Source: UBA6059 sp040222235 (GTDB lineage: Bacteria; Bacteroidota; Bacteroidia; Cytophagales; Cyclobacteriaceae). From it: 64,000 nucleotides of DNA. The position numbers and the translations under genes are program-made. The DNA lies in contig JAVKDO010000133.1 in the NCBI GenBank assembly GCA_040222235.1, forward strand, positions 23,315-87,314, written 5' to 3'. Shown here in pieces: positions 1 through 9,210 of this stretch. Below the pieces are notes generated by a model. It saw only the letters and a list, made by a program, of their open reading frames with translations. It was not told the origin of the DNA and did no database searches. Each line of letters opens with the position of its first letter. The stretch's first letter is position 1.

Positions 1-357
1 TACCTGAGGCACCTGAAAGCAACGATCAATAGCCATCCTCATCATTTGGGTACCGTATCCCTTACCGAGATCCCCAGCTTCTCCAATCCAGATATCGATG
101 GCTCTAAGGTTTTTCGATACCTCCCCCCAATAGTGCGTCTCCTCTTCGAGAGGGTCTATGATCTGAAGGAAACCAATAGGTCTGCCGTCTAGCTCAGCCA
201 TCAATTGCTCACGCCATACCGGCTCATAAGCCAACTCATGTTCCCAATCCCAGTCATCATCCGGATCAGAAGCGATCACGTGCTCCTGCTGATCCCAGTG
301 CTCCAAAATGAGCTGATCTGAAGGTTTGGCTCTTCTCAGGGTAATCTGATTACTCAA
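1..357 (-). CDS. GNAT-family N-acetyltransferase, partial (C-terminus outside the window)
   Basis: This is an open frame running off the left edge, read on the minus strand. The translated part starts SNQITLRRAKPSDQ and contains the acetyl-CoA-binding signature IWIGEAGDLGKGYGTQMM (Q/RxxGxG/A type), which is typical of the AAC(6')/RimJ-like branch of GNAT enzymes. About 118 residues are visible and the C-terminal end is missing. The only usable start is TTG at 355-357, because an in-frame TGA lies just upstream; this explains why an ATG-based search misses the gene. The substrate is unknown. The resemblance to aminoglycoside 6'-acetyltransferases is only at family level and does not show resistance activity. 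Confidence 0.8.
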   Translation of the reverse strand, partial: MSNQITLRRAKPSDQLILEHWDQQEHVIASDPDDDWDWEHELAYEPVWREQLMAELDGRPIGFLQIIDPLEEETHYWGEVSKNLRAIDIWIGEAGDLGKGYGTQMMRMAIDRCFQVPQV

Positions 358-582
358 TATTCGGTTCTTCCATAAGCATCATGAATCCATACGTATGAGT
401 ACAGGGATTAGGTTTCGATAAGTCCTCATTGTGATGAGCTCAGGTCAATCTTGGAGTTTAGAAAATACTGTATTGGGCTACACTCCGCCCATTTATCCCA
501 ATCCACCACCTTCCTTACAGTTCGTCTTTTTTTCCGGTAGGGTAAGCCCTAATTTTTCACTGAATCAAAACCTGAAAATCTT

Positions 583-3500
583 ATGAAGAGAAAGACATTT
601 TATAGTTCAGCAAGTGCTCTTCTCTTTGCGGCATTGATGCTCGTTGCTTCTATAGGTGACGTCACAGCCCAGAGAAGAAGAGGCAACAGCGCGCCGGCCA
701 ACACGGTGAGCTTTGACAAGTCGCTGTATGATGGCGTCACGTGGAGGTCAGTAGGCCCCTATCGTGGCGGTAGAGCATCATCGGCTGTCGGAGTACCCGG
801 CAAGCCTAATGTATTTTATATGGCCGCCGCTGGTGGTGGCGTATGGAAGACTAAAGACGGTGGTCAGTCATGGTTCAACATCAGTGATGGCTACTTCGGT
901 GGATCTATCGGTGATATAGCCGTGAGTGACTCAGACCCTAATATCCTCTACGTTGGTACTGGTGAAAAGACAGTTCGTGGTAACGTATCTCCAGGATACG
1001 GAGGCTTCTGGAAGTCATATGATGCAGGCAAGACCTGGGAAAAAATGAACCTTGATATCGACCAAGTACAAGTAGGTCGTATCCGAATCCACCCAACAAA
1101 TCCTGATGTGGTAGTAGTAGCAGTGATTGGTGACCTATTCAAGGACTCACCTGATCGCGGAGTGTATAAGACTACAGACGGTGGTCAGACTTGGAAAAAA
1201 GTACTTTATGCCAACGAGCGTACAGGTGCTGTAGACATTACTTTTGAGCCTGGAAACGGTCGAATTCTTTACGCTTCAACATGGTCTATACGTAGAACTC
1301 CTTACTCACTAGAGAGTGGTGGTGAAGGATCAGCGATCTGGAAGTCTACTGATATGGGTGAGACCTGGAAAGACATTTCTGGAAATAAGGGGCTTCCTGG
1401 TGGTATATGGGGCGTATCTGGCATCTCTGTATCCCCAGTCAATCCTGACAGAGTATTTGCAATTATAGAAAATGATAAAGGTGGTGTCTACAGATCTGAT
1501 GATGCTGGTGCTACTTGGGCGTTGATGTCTGCCGACAGAAACCTACGTCAGCGTGCTTGGTACTACACCAAGATTTTTGCAGATACTGAGCTTGAGGATA
1601 GAGTATACGTTATGAACGTGCAGTTCTGGCAGTCTAACGATGGTGGTAAGAATTTCAAGAACTTCAACACTCCTCATGGTGATCATCACGACCTTTGGAT
1701 TGCGCCAGAAGACAATAATCGACTCATCGTCTCTGATGATGGTGGTGCGCAGGTAAGTTACGATGCAGGTGAAAATTGGAGTACCTATATGAATCAGCCA
1801 ACTGCCCAGTATTATAGAGTAGTGACAGATAACGCCTTCCCATATAACATATTGGTTGCTCAGCAGGACAACTCCACGCAACGCGTAAAGCACAGATCTG
1901 ATGGATCTGGCATCACAGAGCGTGACTGGGAGCCGTCTGCCGGAGGTGAGAGTGCCCACATGGCCGCCGATCCAGACAATCCTAACATCGTCTACGGTGG
2001 TAGCTACGGCGGTCTTCTTACCAGAATGGATCATGAAACTGGTCAAGTGCGGGTAATCAATGTTTGGCCAGATAACCCAATGGGGCATGGTGCTGAGAAC
2101 ATGAAGTATCGCTTCCAGTGGAACTTCCCTATTTTCTTCTCTCCACATAATTCTGATAAGCTATACACAACTTCTAATCGCTTCCACGTGACGATGAATG
2201 AAGGCCAGAGCTGGGATGTAATCAGCCCAGACCTTACCAGAAATGAGGCGGAGAAACTAGGCCCATCAGGTGGACCTATCACTAAGGACAACACCGCAGT
2301 AGAGTACTACGCTACAATATTCGCGGCATGCGAATCACCTTATGAAGAAGGTCTGCTATGGGCGGCTTCTGATGATGGACTGATCAACGTTTCGCGAGAT
2401 GGTGGTGACAACTGGACTGATGTGACACCCGCCGGGGCGCCAAAGTACTTGATGTGGAACAGCGTGGAGCCAGATCCATTTACAAAAGGTGGTATGTATG
2501 CCGCCGGTACTTTGTACAAGGATGGCGACTATCAGCCCTATTTGTATAAGACCAAAGACTATGGCCAGACATGGACTAAGATTGTGAGTGGCATAGCCAA
2601 TAATCACTTTACCAGAGTAGTAAGAGCCGATCCTGATCGTCAAGGCTTGCTTTATGCAGGTACTGAGTCAGGCATGTATGTCAGTTTTGACGATGGTGCT
2701 AGCTGGGATTCATTCCAGTTGAATTTGCCTTTAGTTCCTATCACTGACTTGGCATTAAAAGACAAGAATCTTATCGCTGCTACTCAGGGACGTTCTGCTT
2801 GGTTGATCGATGATCTCACGCCATTGCATCAACTTAATGACGAGGTAAAGAGCGCTGAGGTACACCTTTTCAAGCCTATCGATAGCTACCGCATGGGTAG
2901 AATTAGCTGGAGAGGCGCAGGTAAGGCTGAAGGTAAGCAACATCACAACGGCGTGAAGTTCTTCTTCAACATAGCTAATGAGCTAGATGATGACGCGGAG
3001 GTGACTCTTGACTTGATGGAGAGCGATGGCGATATGATTCGTACTTTCTCTAACAAGGCTGAGGAGAAGAAAGATCAAATCATGGCTAAGAAAGGTAGCA
3101 ACAGTTTTGTATGGAATATGCGCTACCCGGATGCCGAAGGCTTTGAGCAGTTGATCATGTGGTCTGCAAGTCTGACTGGCCCAAAAGCTAAGCCTGGTGA
3201 TTACAAGGCTCGCTTAACAGTGAATGGTGTTTCCAGTGAAACTGACTTTACCATCATCAAAGACCAGAGAAGTTCTTCTGATCAAAGTGATTATGATGAG
3301 CAGTTCGATTTCTTGATAAGCGTAAGAGATCAATTGACTGAAACGCATCAGGCGATCAAGGAAATGAAACTTGCACGTCAGCAGATGATCGAGTTGAAAG
3401 ATAAGATCGGTGATGAGGAGCAGTATCAGGAGATCACTGACATGGCCAATGAGATAGATGAGAACATGACGAAAGTAGAAGAGGAACTCTACCAGACGAA

Positions 3501-3762
3501 GAATCAGAGTCGTCAAGATCCTTTAAACTATCCAATCCGATTGAACAACAAGCTTGGCCACCTCAACAACGTTGTAGGTGGTGGAGACTATCCTCCTACA
3601 GATCAGGCAGTAGAGGTAAAAGATGAAATGACTGCTAAGATCAAGGCCGAAATTCAGAAATGGGAGACCATCAAGAATACGGAAATTCCTAAGTTGAATG
3701 AGAAAGTGAAGCAGATGAATATCAATGCAGTAAACATCGAGAATAAGTCAAGCACGATGTAA
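583..3762 (+). CDS. Exported Asp-box (BNR/sortilin-like) beta-propeller protein
   Basis: The 1059-residue protein begins with a signal peptide (residues 1-29, cleavage after VTAQ). Many Asp-box repeats follow, such as VWKTKDGGQSW, VYKTTDGGQTW, IWKSTDMGETW, VYRSDDAGATW and LYKTKDYGQTW. These fold as blades of sialidase/Vps10-type propellers, here filling about residues 50-750. A beta-sandwich-like region follows (about 780-910), then a charged, helix-rich tail (about 910-1059) that could form a coiled coil. Proteins of this family are often labelled glycosyl hydrolase in Bacteroidota, but no sialidase catalytic set is evident, so no enzyme function is assigned. It is probably periplasmic or surface-exposed. 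It is monocistronic, with a clear terminator after it. Confidence 0.85.
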   Translation: MKRKTFYSSASALLFAALMLVASIGDVTAQRRRGNSAPANTVSFDKSLYDGVTWRSVGPYRGGRASSAVGVPGKPNVFYMAAAGGGVWKTKDGGQSWFNISDGYFGGSIGDIAVSDSDPNILYVGTGEKTVRGNVSPGYGGFWKSYDAGKTWEKMNLDIDQVQVGRIRIHPTNPDVVVVAVIGDLFKDSPDRGVYKTTDGGQTWKKVLYANERTGAVDITFEPGNGRILYASTWSIRRTPYSLESGGEGSAIWKSTDMGETWKDISGNKGLPGGIWGVSGISVSPVNPDRVFAIIENDKGGVYRSDDAGATWALMSADRNLRQRAWYYTKIFADTELEDRVYVMNVQFWQSNDGGKNFKNFNTPHGDHHDLWIAPEDNNRLIVSDDGGAQVSYDAGENWSTYMNQPTAQYYRVVTDNAFPYNILVAQQDNSTQRVKHRSDGSGITERDWEPSAGGESAHMAADPDNPNIVYGGSYGGLLTRMDHETGQVRVINVWPDNPMGHGAENMKYRFQWNFPIFFSPHNSDKLYTTSNRFHVTMNEGQSWDVISPDLTRNEAEKLGPSGGPITKDNTAVEYYATIFAACESPYEEGLLWAASDDGLINVSRDGGDNWTDVTPAGAPKYLMWNSVEPDPFTKGGMYAAGTLYKDGDYQPYLYKTKDYGQTWTKIVSGIANNHFTRVVRADPDRQGLLYAGTESGMYVSFDDGASWDSFQLNLPLVPITDLALKDKNLIAATQGRSAWLIDDLTPLHQLNDEVKSAEVHLFKPIDSYRMGRISWRGAGKAEGKQHHNGVKFFFNIANELDDDAEVTLDLMESDGDMIRTFSNKAEEKKDQIMAKKGSNSFVWNMRYPDAEGFEQLIMWSASLTGPKAKPGDYKARLTVNGVSSETDFTIIKDQRSSSDQSDYDEQFDFLISVRDQLTETHQAIKEMKLARQQMIELKDKIGDEEQYQEITDMANEIDENMTKVEEELYQTKNQSRQDPLNYPIRLNNKLGHLNNVVGGGDYPPTDQAVEVKDEMTAKIKAEIQKWETIKNTEIPKLNEKVKQMNINAVNIENKSSTM

Positions 3763-3790
3763 GCTGATAGGATGGTTTAACAATCCTCGA

Positions 3791-3837
3791 AAGCCGCCTC
3801 ATTCCTGTTAGTCTAGCAGTGAGTGAGGCGGCTTTTT
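3791..3837 (+). terminator. Rho-independent terminator after the Asp-box gene
   Basis: The stem AAGCCGCCTCA pairs with TGAGGCGGCTT across a loop of about 20 nt and runs straight into TTTTTT. It lies 28 bases after the stop codon of the Asp-box gene. Confidence 0.85.
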
Positions 3838-3900
3838 TGTGCCTTCAAGTCTCTCTCTACTGATGAAGGAATCAATAATTGATTATCTTCAAATGAAAAA

Positions 3901-4743
3901 GTGAAGACTTCAATCGCCCTCCTACTGACCTTACTTACAATGGGTCTTTCGAAAGCACAGCCCTACACAGAAGTGTACTTGTTTGACTACAGTCTGGAAG
4001 GTGCAGAGCTGACCATTTCAAATCCCAAAAATGTCAGTAATAACCCTGGAAAGTATGATAATCAGCCCTCCTTCTCCGCTGATCAATCTCTACTATACTT
4101 CAATAGCGCAATTGACAAGAACCCTGATATCATGAGCTATGATATTGAATCAGGGCTGTACAAGCGCTTAACACATACTCCTGGTGGTGAGTATTCGCCT
4201 AGAGAGACGCCTGACGGTAAGTTCATTAGCGCTATCGTCCTTGAAGACAATGGTCAACAGCTTTTTTGGAAATACCCTCTAGCAGGTGGTCGACCTGAAG
4301 TGGCAGTTCCTGATAGGGTGATAGGCTACTACGCTTGGTGGGACAACATCACGCTCGTGTCATTTGTATTGGGTGATCCTGCCTCCCTGCAGATCACGAA
4401 TACTGTCCCAATGAAGCATACCACCGTAACAGAGCGCATTGGTCGCTCTATTCACAATATCCCAAACACGGGCTTAGTCAGCTTTACCCAAGCAGGAGAA
4501 GTCAAGTCGCTTAATCCTAAGTCGCAAGAAGTACTAACCATTACCACTACGCTCGAAGGTGCTCAAGACATGGCCTGGCTGGCTGATGGTAGCATTCTGA
4601 TGGGCAAGGACACCCAACTGCATCGTTGGACATCAGCAGATGGATGGAAGGTGATAGCCGACCTGGGCACAGAATTCGACCTTGGCTTGATCACTCGTAT
4701 CGCTACCGCAAAGGATAAAATCGCCATTGTCATCAATGAATAA
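3901..4743 (+). CDS. Exported PD40/TolB-like beta-propeller protein
   Basis: The 280-residue protein has an N-terminal signal peptide (VKTSIALLLTLLTMGLSKAQ). Propeller strands of the WD40-like PD40 type follow; QPSFSADQSLLYFNS and the following DIMSYDIESGLYKRLT are characteristic of TolB-like repeats that read as sets of values. The start is GTG at 3901, since the ATG a few bases upstream is out of frame and stops at once. The 3' end overlaps the next gene by 8 bases, which implies co-expression with the exported VOC protein. The ligand is unknown. Exported PD40 proteins of this kind usually sit in the periplasm or outer membrane. Confidence 0.75.
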   Translation: MKTSIALLLTLLTMGLSKAQPYTEVYLFDYSLEGAELTISNPKNVSNNPGKYDNQPSFSADQSLLYFNSAIDKNPDIMSYDIESGLYKRLTHTPGGEYSPRETPDGKFISAIVLEDNGQQLFWKYPLAGGRPEVAVPDRVIGYYAWWDNITLVSFVLGDPASLQITNTVPMKHTTVTERIGRSIHNIPNTGLVSFTQAGEVKSLNPKSQEVLTITTTLEGAQDMAWLADGSILMGKDTQLHRWTSADGWKVIADLGTEFDLGLITRIATAKDKIAIVINE

Positions 4744-5254
4744 ATCTATGAAGTATCTATTTTCTCTAGTCCTTGTCATCTCAACGCTTTCCGCTATGGC
4801 ACAGTCAGAATTCTCGAGCCCCACTATCCAGATTGGTGTGGTGGTAGAAGACCTTGAAAGATCTAAGCAATTTTATACAGAGGTCATCGGCATGCGCCAA
4901 ACAGGTGGGTTTGAAGTAACTCCTGAGATAGCAAAAGCTACCGGGCTCACTGATGGGACTCCCCTCTCTGTAGCTGTAATGAAGTTGGAAGACTCACCAT
5001 CAGCCAATGAGTGGAAGCTCATGTCATTTGGCAAAAAGGGAGAAAATGCTCAGCACTCCTACATAGATGGTGATACGGGCATGCGCTATATCACCATTTT
5101 CTATGAGACACTCAACGACGTGTTGGAGAGGATAAGAGACAACAATGTGACTACACTAGGCGAAACACCTTACTTACTACCTGATGGTCGTCATTTCATC
5201 CTTGTCAAGGATCCTGATGGTACATTCATTGAATTGATTGGAGGTATGGAGTAG
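4736..5254 (+). CDS. Exported VOC-superfamily (glyoxalase/dioxygenase fold) protein
   Basis: The protein has a predicted signal peptide (MKYLFSLVLVISTLSAMAQ) followed by one vicinal-oxygen-chelate domain. Visible signature parts are IQIGVVVEDLERSKQFYTEVIGM at the N-terminal module and GRHFILVKDPDGTFIELI at the end. The start is either ATG 4736, overlapping the upstream stop, or ATG 4748, which gives the cleaner signal peptide. VOC enzymes are normally cytoplasmic metal enzymes, so secretion is uncommon. The overlap with the PD40 gene suggests a two-gene unit. The 3' end lies 2 bases from the convergent OmpA gene. Confidence 0.8.
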   Translation: MNKSMKYLFSLVLVISTLSAMAQSEFSSPTIQIGVVVEDLERSKQFYTEVIGMRQTGGFEVTPEIAKATGLTDGTPLSVAVMKLEDSPSANEWKLMSFGKKGENAQHSYIDGDTGMRYITIFYETLNDVLERIRDNNVTTLGETPYLLPDGRHFILVKDPDGTFIELIGGME

Positions 5255-5256
5255 TA

Positions 5257-7359
5257 CTACTCCAGAATCGTAAACTCCACTCTCCGGTTCAAGGCCTGCC
5301 CTTCTTCTGTGTCGTTAGAAGCCACAGGCTTAGTCTCACCATAGCCCTTAGAAATTAAGCGCTCAGCTGCAATCCCCTGTTCCGATAGGTAAGCTTGAAC
5401 AGAAGCTGCACGATCCGTAGAGAGATTCAAGTTATAAGTATCTGAACCCTGGCTATCGGTATGACCACCTAGCTCAATTTTGATACTTGGGTTATCCTCG
5501 AGGATCCTTACCAGAAGATTCAGTTCCTCGAAGGACTCCTGTCGCAGTTGTGATTTATCAACTTCGAAGAAGATGTTGTTGATTCTGATGGTTTGACCAA
5601 CTTCCAGGGGAGTCATATGGAGGTCTTCCGTTATTTCCTGGTAAGCCTCCAACTCGCGTACATCCAGATACTCACTCACAGGGTAATATGCCTCTTTCTC
5701 TCCTCGGAAAGCGTATTGCTTGCCAACAGGCAGTACGATTTGATAAGTACCATCTGTAGGATCTGAACTCGCTATACCTAGCTCAACCCCCGTCGTAATG
5801 TCTGTATAAGTCACCTTGGCGCCAATTGGCGCATTGGTCTTGCTGTCATAGACTACACCAGATACAAGTACCACCGGCTCAGGAAGTAGCGCTGGAGGTA
5901 GCTTGATTCGGAATACATCACCACTCCCTACACTATTGTTAGTAGAAATCATATAGGCATATGCCCCTGATGCAGGAATATTGAAATAGGCATCCCAATC
6001 ACCTGTGTTGATACCCATGCCTAGGTTTTTAGGTTCACTCCAATTCATCCAGGTATCATCCAGGCGCTTGGTCATGAAGATATCAGAGCTGCCGTATCCG
6101 GGCCATCCGTTCGAGCTAAAGAACAGGGTCTTATCATCAGCCGCCAGAAATGGAGAGGTTTCATCTCCAGTAGTATTTGCGGTAGTTCCAATATTTTTGG
6201 GCTCACTGAAAGAACCGTCCTCATTTCTAAAGCAGACATAGATATCCCTAGAATCTTTATCTTCGGCATTCTGGGTATCCTCTCTGTTCAGCGTAATCAG
6301 AATTACTTTACCATTACTAGAGAGATTGGACTCAGAGTGTATTCCATTGTTATAGTAATTATCGATAGTCACGTCTTGAGGAATGGACCAACCCTCCTCT
6401 GTACGCTGCGAGAGTGAGATTCCCTTGCCATTGCTTCCCGAGCCATCTGACATGTACCTATTCATGAGCATCAGGCTATTGTTGTCCGGAGTTACACTAA
6501 TTACCGTGTTGTGAAAACTTTGGTTAAGCGGATAAGGCATCTGTTTTGCGACACTCCACTCATCATCCTCCAAGGTTGAAAACCAAATATCATCATGCTC
6601 TGAACTCGTATTCATGGGATATGAATCACGAACAAAGAAGAGAGTTTTACCATCAGGTGCGATAATTGGCATTTTCTCAGACCATTCTGTATTGACGTTC
6701 CTGCCCAGATTTTCCTTGACCAGGTCAGAAGGCACATCCTCGACCACTTCGATAGGATTGTCATCTTGGTAAATTCGCATGCTTTCAACGGTTATTGATT
6801 GTGCATTGGACACATTAAATCCAATGGAGTTTCCATGAAAAGGAAGTGCCTCCATTTCATGTACCCGTTCATTATTGATCTTAAATTCCCATCCTCCGTC
6901 ACCACCCAAGATCTCAACTGTATTTAAGCCGCCGGAGGTATTGATCAGGTCCTTCTTTTCAACCCAATCAAGAACATCCGAATAGTCACCATCTATGGTT
7001 TTGCCTATAAAGAAGTAGCCATTCCCGCTAAGTGCAAACTGATAATAGCTATTACCATCCTTTCCAAAAAGCAGTGAGTAACCATGATTATCAACACCCT
7101 TGAGGTGCCCCATTACGACTTCCATTCTCCAGGGCTTACCCTCGGTGATGTCTACGGCTTGGAAGGCACTCCATGAGCCACTTTCTCGCTTGTGCTCAAA
7201 CTGATACCGACCGTAGTTAAACTTGCCCTCAGCATTGTCATGAGAGAAGACGGGCCAATCCCAACGATTATCCTCAAAATCATCCGAGAAAACCAACTGA
7301 TCCTGCGCGTACGCTGAAAATGAAAGTAGAAAGAAAGCAGCCAATAATAGCTTGTTCAT
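5257..7359 (-). CDS. OmpA-family envelope protein with sugar-hydrolase-like, PD40 and CarboxypepD-reg domains
   Basis: The 700-residue protein has a signal peptide (MNKLLLAAFFLLSFSAYAQ). A jelly-roll region resembling the 3-keto-disaccharide-hydrolase/LamG fold follows (about 20-195), then PD40 propeller repeats (about 215-495; FFVRDSYPMN, LFFSSNGWPGYGSSDIF). A carboxypeptidase regulatory-like domain (about 505-585) and a C-terminal OmpA peptidoglycan-binding domain (about 590-700; ELGGHTDSQGSDTYNLNLS, GYGETKPVASN, NRRVEF) complete it. It should be anchored at the outer membrane through peptidoglycan. PD40-OmpA proteins are widespread in Bacteroidota and some are accessories of type IX secretion or gliding. 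The N-terminal glycan-hydrolase-like module is an unusual addition. Confidence 0.85.
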   Translation of the reverse strand: MNKLLLAAFFLLSFSAYAQDQLVFSDDFEDNRWDWPVFSHDNAEGKFNYGRYQFEHKRESGSWSAFQAVDITEGKPWRMEVVMGHLKGVDNHGYSLLFGKDGNSYYQFALSGNGYFFIGKTIDGDYSDVLDWVEKKDLINTSGGLNTVEILGGDGGWEFKINNERVHEMEALPFHGNSIGFNVSNAQSITVESMRIYQDDNPIEVVEDVPSDLVKENLGRNVNTEWSEKMPIIAPDGKTLFFVRDSYPMNTSSEHDDIWFSTLEDDEWSVAKQMPYPLNQSFHNTVISVTPDNNSLMLMNRYMSDGSGSNGKGISLSQRTEEGWSIPQDVTIDNYYNNGIHSESNLSSNGKVILITLNREDTQNAEDKDSRDIYVCFRNEDGSFSEPKNIGTTANTTGDETSPFLAADDKTLFFSSNGWPGYGSSDIFMTKRLDDTWMNWSEPKNLGMGINTGDWDAYFNIPASGAYAYMISTNNSVGSGDVFRIKLPPALLPEPVVLVSGVVYDSKTNAPIGAKVTYTDITTGVELGIASSDPTDGTYQIVLPVGKQYAFRGEKEAYYPVSEYLDVRELEAYQEITEDLHMTPLEVGQTIRINNIFFEVDKSQLRQESFEELNLLVRILEDNPSIKIELGGHTDSQGSDTYNLNLSTDRAASVQAYLSEQGIAAERLISKGYGETKPVASNDTEEGQALNRRVEFTILE

Positions 7360-7409
7360 AATATTTAGATTTAGTCCCTCTAAATTCTATAGCCCTCACT
7401 CCTATCGCA

Positions 7410-7427
7410 ATACCGCCTTGACGGTAT
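7410..7427. promoter_or_regulatory. Small inverted repeat in the divergent promoter region
   Basis: ATACCG and CGGTAT are separated by 6 bases. The repeat lies in the 140-base gap between the OmpA-type gene (minus) and the DoxX-like gene (plus). It could be an operator for either gene, but the arms are short and chance cannot be excluded. Confidence 0.3.
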
Positions 7428-7499
7428 ATTGAGCTACCGCTAACGAAATTTCTGAGATCCTAACTTCTCAGCTTGAGTCCGAAAGTAGTATGTTTGGTT

Positions 7500-7856
7500 A
7501 TGCTCCTATCCATCTCCATGTATGTAATGGCTGGCTTCTATATTTTCGCCGGCGTTTACCATTTCGTTAAGCCCAAGTTCTTTCTCAGAATCATCCCTCC
7601 GATCCTACCTCTTAAAGAATGGATCAACTGGATCACGGGTGCCATAGAGTTTAGCTTAGGCATCCTTATTCTATTCCCCGCCTATCAGTCCATAGCAGCC
7701 TGGGGTATTATCTTTCTCCTGATTGGCGTATTCCCCGCCAACGTATACCACCTCATGGCCAAAGGAGCTGGTATGAAAGTGCCAATATGGGGCCTCTGGT
7801 TGAGACTTCCCTTTCAAGGGGTACTGATTTGGTGGGCCTATCAATTCACTGCCTGA
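7500..7856 (+). CDS. DoxX-like four-helix membrane protein
   Basis: This small membrane protein of about 118 residues has four hydrophobic segments: YVMAGFYIFAGVYHFVKP, WITGAIEFSLGILILFPA, AAWGIIFLLIGVFPANVYH and a C-terminal LPFQGVLIWWAYQF. The pattern AGxxHFxxPxFF near the N-terminus is typical of DoxX/MauE-like proteins. The start was set at ATG 7500 rather than the upstream TTG at 7473, because it leaves a normal first helix. The stop overlaps the ATG of the next gene as TGATG, so translation is probably coupled to the AlkD-like gene. DoxX relatives have been linked to redox and thiol stress in other bacteria; the role here is unknown. Confidence 0.7.
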   Translation: MLLSISMYVMAGFYIFAGVYHFVKPKFFLRIIPPILPLKEWINWITGAIEFSLGILILFPAYQSIAAWGIIFLLIGVFPANVYHLMAKGAGMKVPIWGLWLRLPFQGVLIWWAYQFTA

Positions 7857-8524
7857 TGGAGATCATCACTCATATTGCAGCTAGTTTTCAACAAAACGAA
7901 AACCCTTCCAAGGCGGTCGAAATGGCAGCCTATCTAAAAGATCAATTTCCTTTTTTTGGGCTGCCGCGAGATCAACGATGGCCACATTACAGATCAGCAT
8001 GGGCCGCTCACCCTATCGGAAATAGCGATGAGCTGGAAGCGGTAATACGTACCGCTTGGTCGCAACCACAACGCGAGTTTCACTATTTTGCCATTGAGAC
8101 AGTGATAAAATACAAAAAGCTCCTTCAAGCTGATCATCTATCCCTAATCCATCATTGTATCACCCATCAGAGCTGGTGGGATACCGTTGATATGTTTGCA
8201 GGTAGGATTAGCGGCTACTTCTTCCAGCAGTTTCCCAACCTGATCCCTAAAGGGCCTGATCAGTGGATAGGAAGTGACAACCTCTGGTTGATAAGATCAG
8301 CCCTTCTTAATCAGCTCTTCTTTGATATGGATCACTTTGACGAACAGCGGCTCTTCAGATATATCCTTCAGCACAAAGCCAACAAAGAATTTTTCATTGC
8401 TAAAGCTATAGGGTGGGCATTGCGCCAATACAGCAAGCAGCGACCTGAGAGAGTTAGATGGTTTCTTGACCACACGGAGCTACAGCCTCTTAGCAGAAAG
8501 GAAGCAGCAAAGCGACTTATATGA
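7856..8524 (+). CDS. DNA alkylation repair protein (AlkD-like HEAT-repeat glycosylase)
   Basis: The 222-residue helical protein has AlkD-family features: AAYLKDQFPFFGLPRDQRWPH, EFHYFAIETVIKY and HQSWWDTVDMFAGRI. The WWDTVD segment carries the Asp used by AlkD enzymes for excising cationic alkylated bases. The true start is the ATG that overlaps the previous stop (TGATG), which removes 23 residues from the longest open frame. Its stop overlaps the next ATG by four bases. A role in alkylation-damage repair follows from family membership and was not tested. Confidence 0.85.
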   Translation: MEIITHIAASFQQNENPSKAVEMAAYLKDQFPFFGLPRDQRWPHYRSAWAAHPIGNSDELEAVIRTAWSQPQREFHYFAIETVIKYKKLLQADHLSLIHHCITHQSWWDTVDMFAGRISGYFFQQFPNLIPKGPDQWIGSDNLWLIRSALLNQLFFDMDHFDEQRLFRYILQHKANKEFFIAKAIGWALRQYSKQRPERVRWFLDHTELQPLSRKEAAKRLI

Positions 8525-9210
8525 GAATCCATTTCATACTTAGCCATCCTGCCGTACCCGAAAACATTGGCTTTGTGTGCAGGGCCATGAAGACAATGGG
8601 ATTTAGCAATCTCCTACTAGTCAACTCCGAGAATCACTTAGACCAAAAGGCGCTCAAAACAGCCTATGGCTCCCATGACATTCTCGATTCAGCTAAAATC
8701 TATTCTGAGCTATCTGAAGCCATAAAGGGAATGGATTTAGTCATTGGCACTGCCGCAAAAAACAGAGTTGGCAGGCATGATTACTATGAGCCTAAGAAAT
8801 TGGTCTATGTATTAAACTCAAAGACAGCAGCAGTGAATAATGTGGCCATGGTGTTTGGGAGCGAGCGCAACGGCCTTTCCAATCAAGAAATAGAGTTGTG
8901 TGATTTACTGACCACTATCCCATTGCAGACTGGTCACCCTTCATTGAATTTAGCCCAAGCTGTCATGGTCTATGCCTATGAGCTATCGCAAATGAACGTT
9001 GATGAGTCGTCTCCAGGTGAGTCGATTGAGCCAGAAACAGATCAAAGAAGATTAAAAACTGAAGTCATCAAACTGCTTGACTACTTACAAATCGACAATC
9101 AACCCAGTCTTTATCGTCGACTCAAAGATCGACTTATGTCAGCCTCAGCAGACGACACCTCTCTGATACTCTCATTGTCTCGATTCTTGAAAAGGAAGCT
9201 TGATGACTAG
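8521..9210 (+). CDS. TrmJ-like SPOUT tRNA/rRNA 2'-O-methyltransferase
   Basis: The 229-residue protein carries SpoU/TrmH-family motifs in order: HPAVPENIGFVCRAMKTMGF (motif 1, Asn-containing), MVFGSERNGLSNQE (motif 2, S-adenosylmethionine knot) and IPLQTGHPSLNLAQAV (motif 3). The size and the NIGFVxRAMKxMGF start match TrmJ, which methylates the ribose of nucleotide 32 in tRNA. The C-terminal 70 residues are helical, as in TrmJ. It is the last gene of the DoxX / AlkD-like / TrmJ chain and its 3' end overlaps the convergent M48 gene by 4 bases. The exact target tRNA position is inferred from the family. Confidence 0.82.
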   Translation: MRIHFILSHPAVPENIGFVCRAMKTMGFSNLLLVNSENHLDQKALKTAYGSHDILDSAKIYSELSEAIKGMDLVIGTAAKNRVGRHDYYEPKKLVYVLNSKTAAVNNVAMVFGSERNGLSNQEIELCDLLTTIPLQTGHPSLNLAQAVMVYAYELSQMNVDESSPGESIEPETDQRRLKTEVIKLLDYLQIDNQPSLYRRLKDRLMSASADDTSLILSLSRFLKRKLDD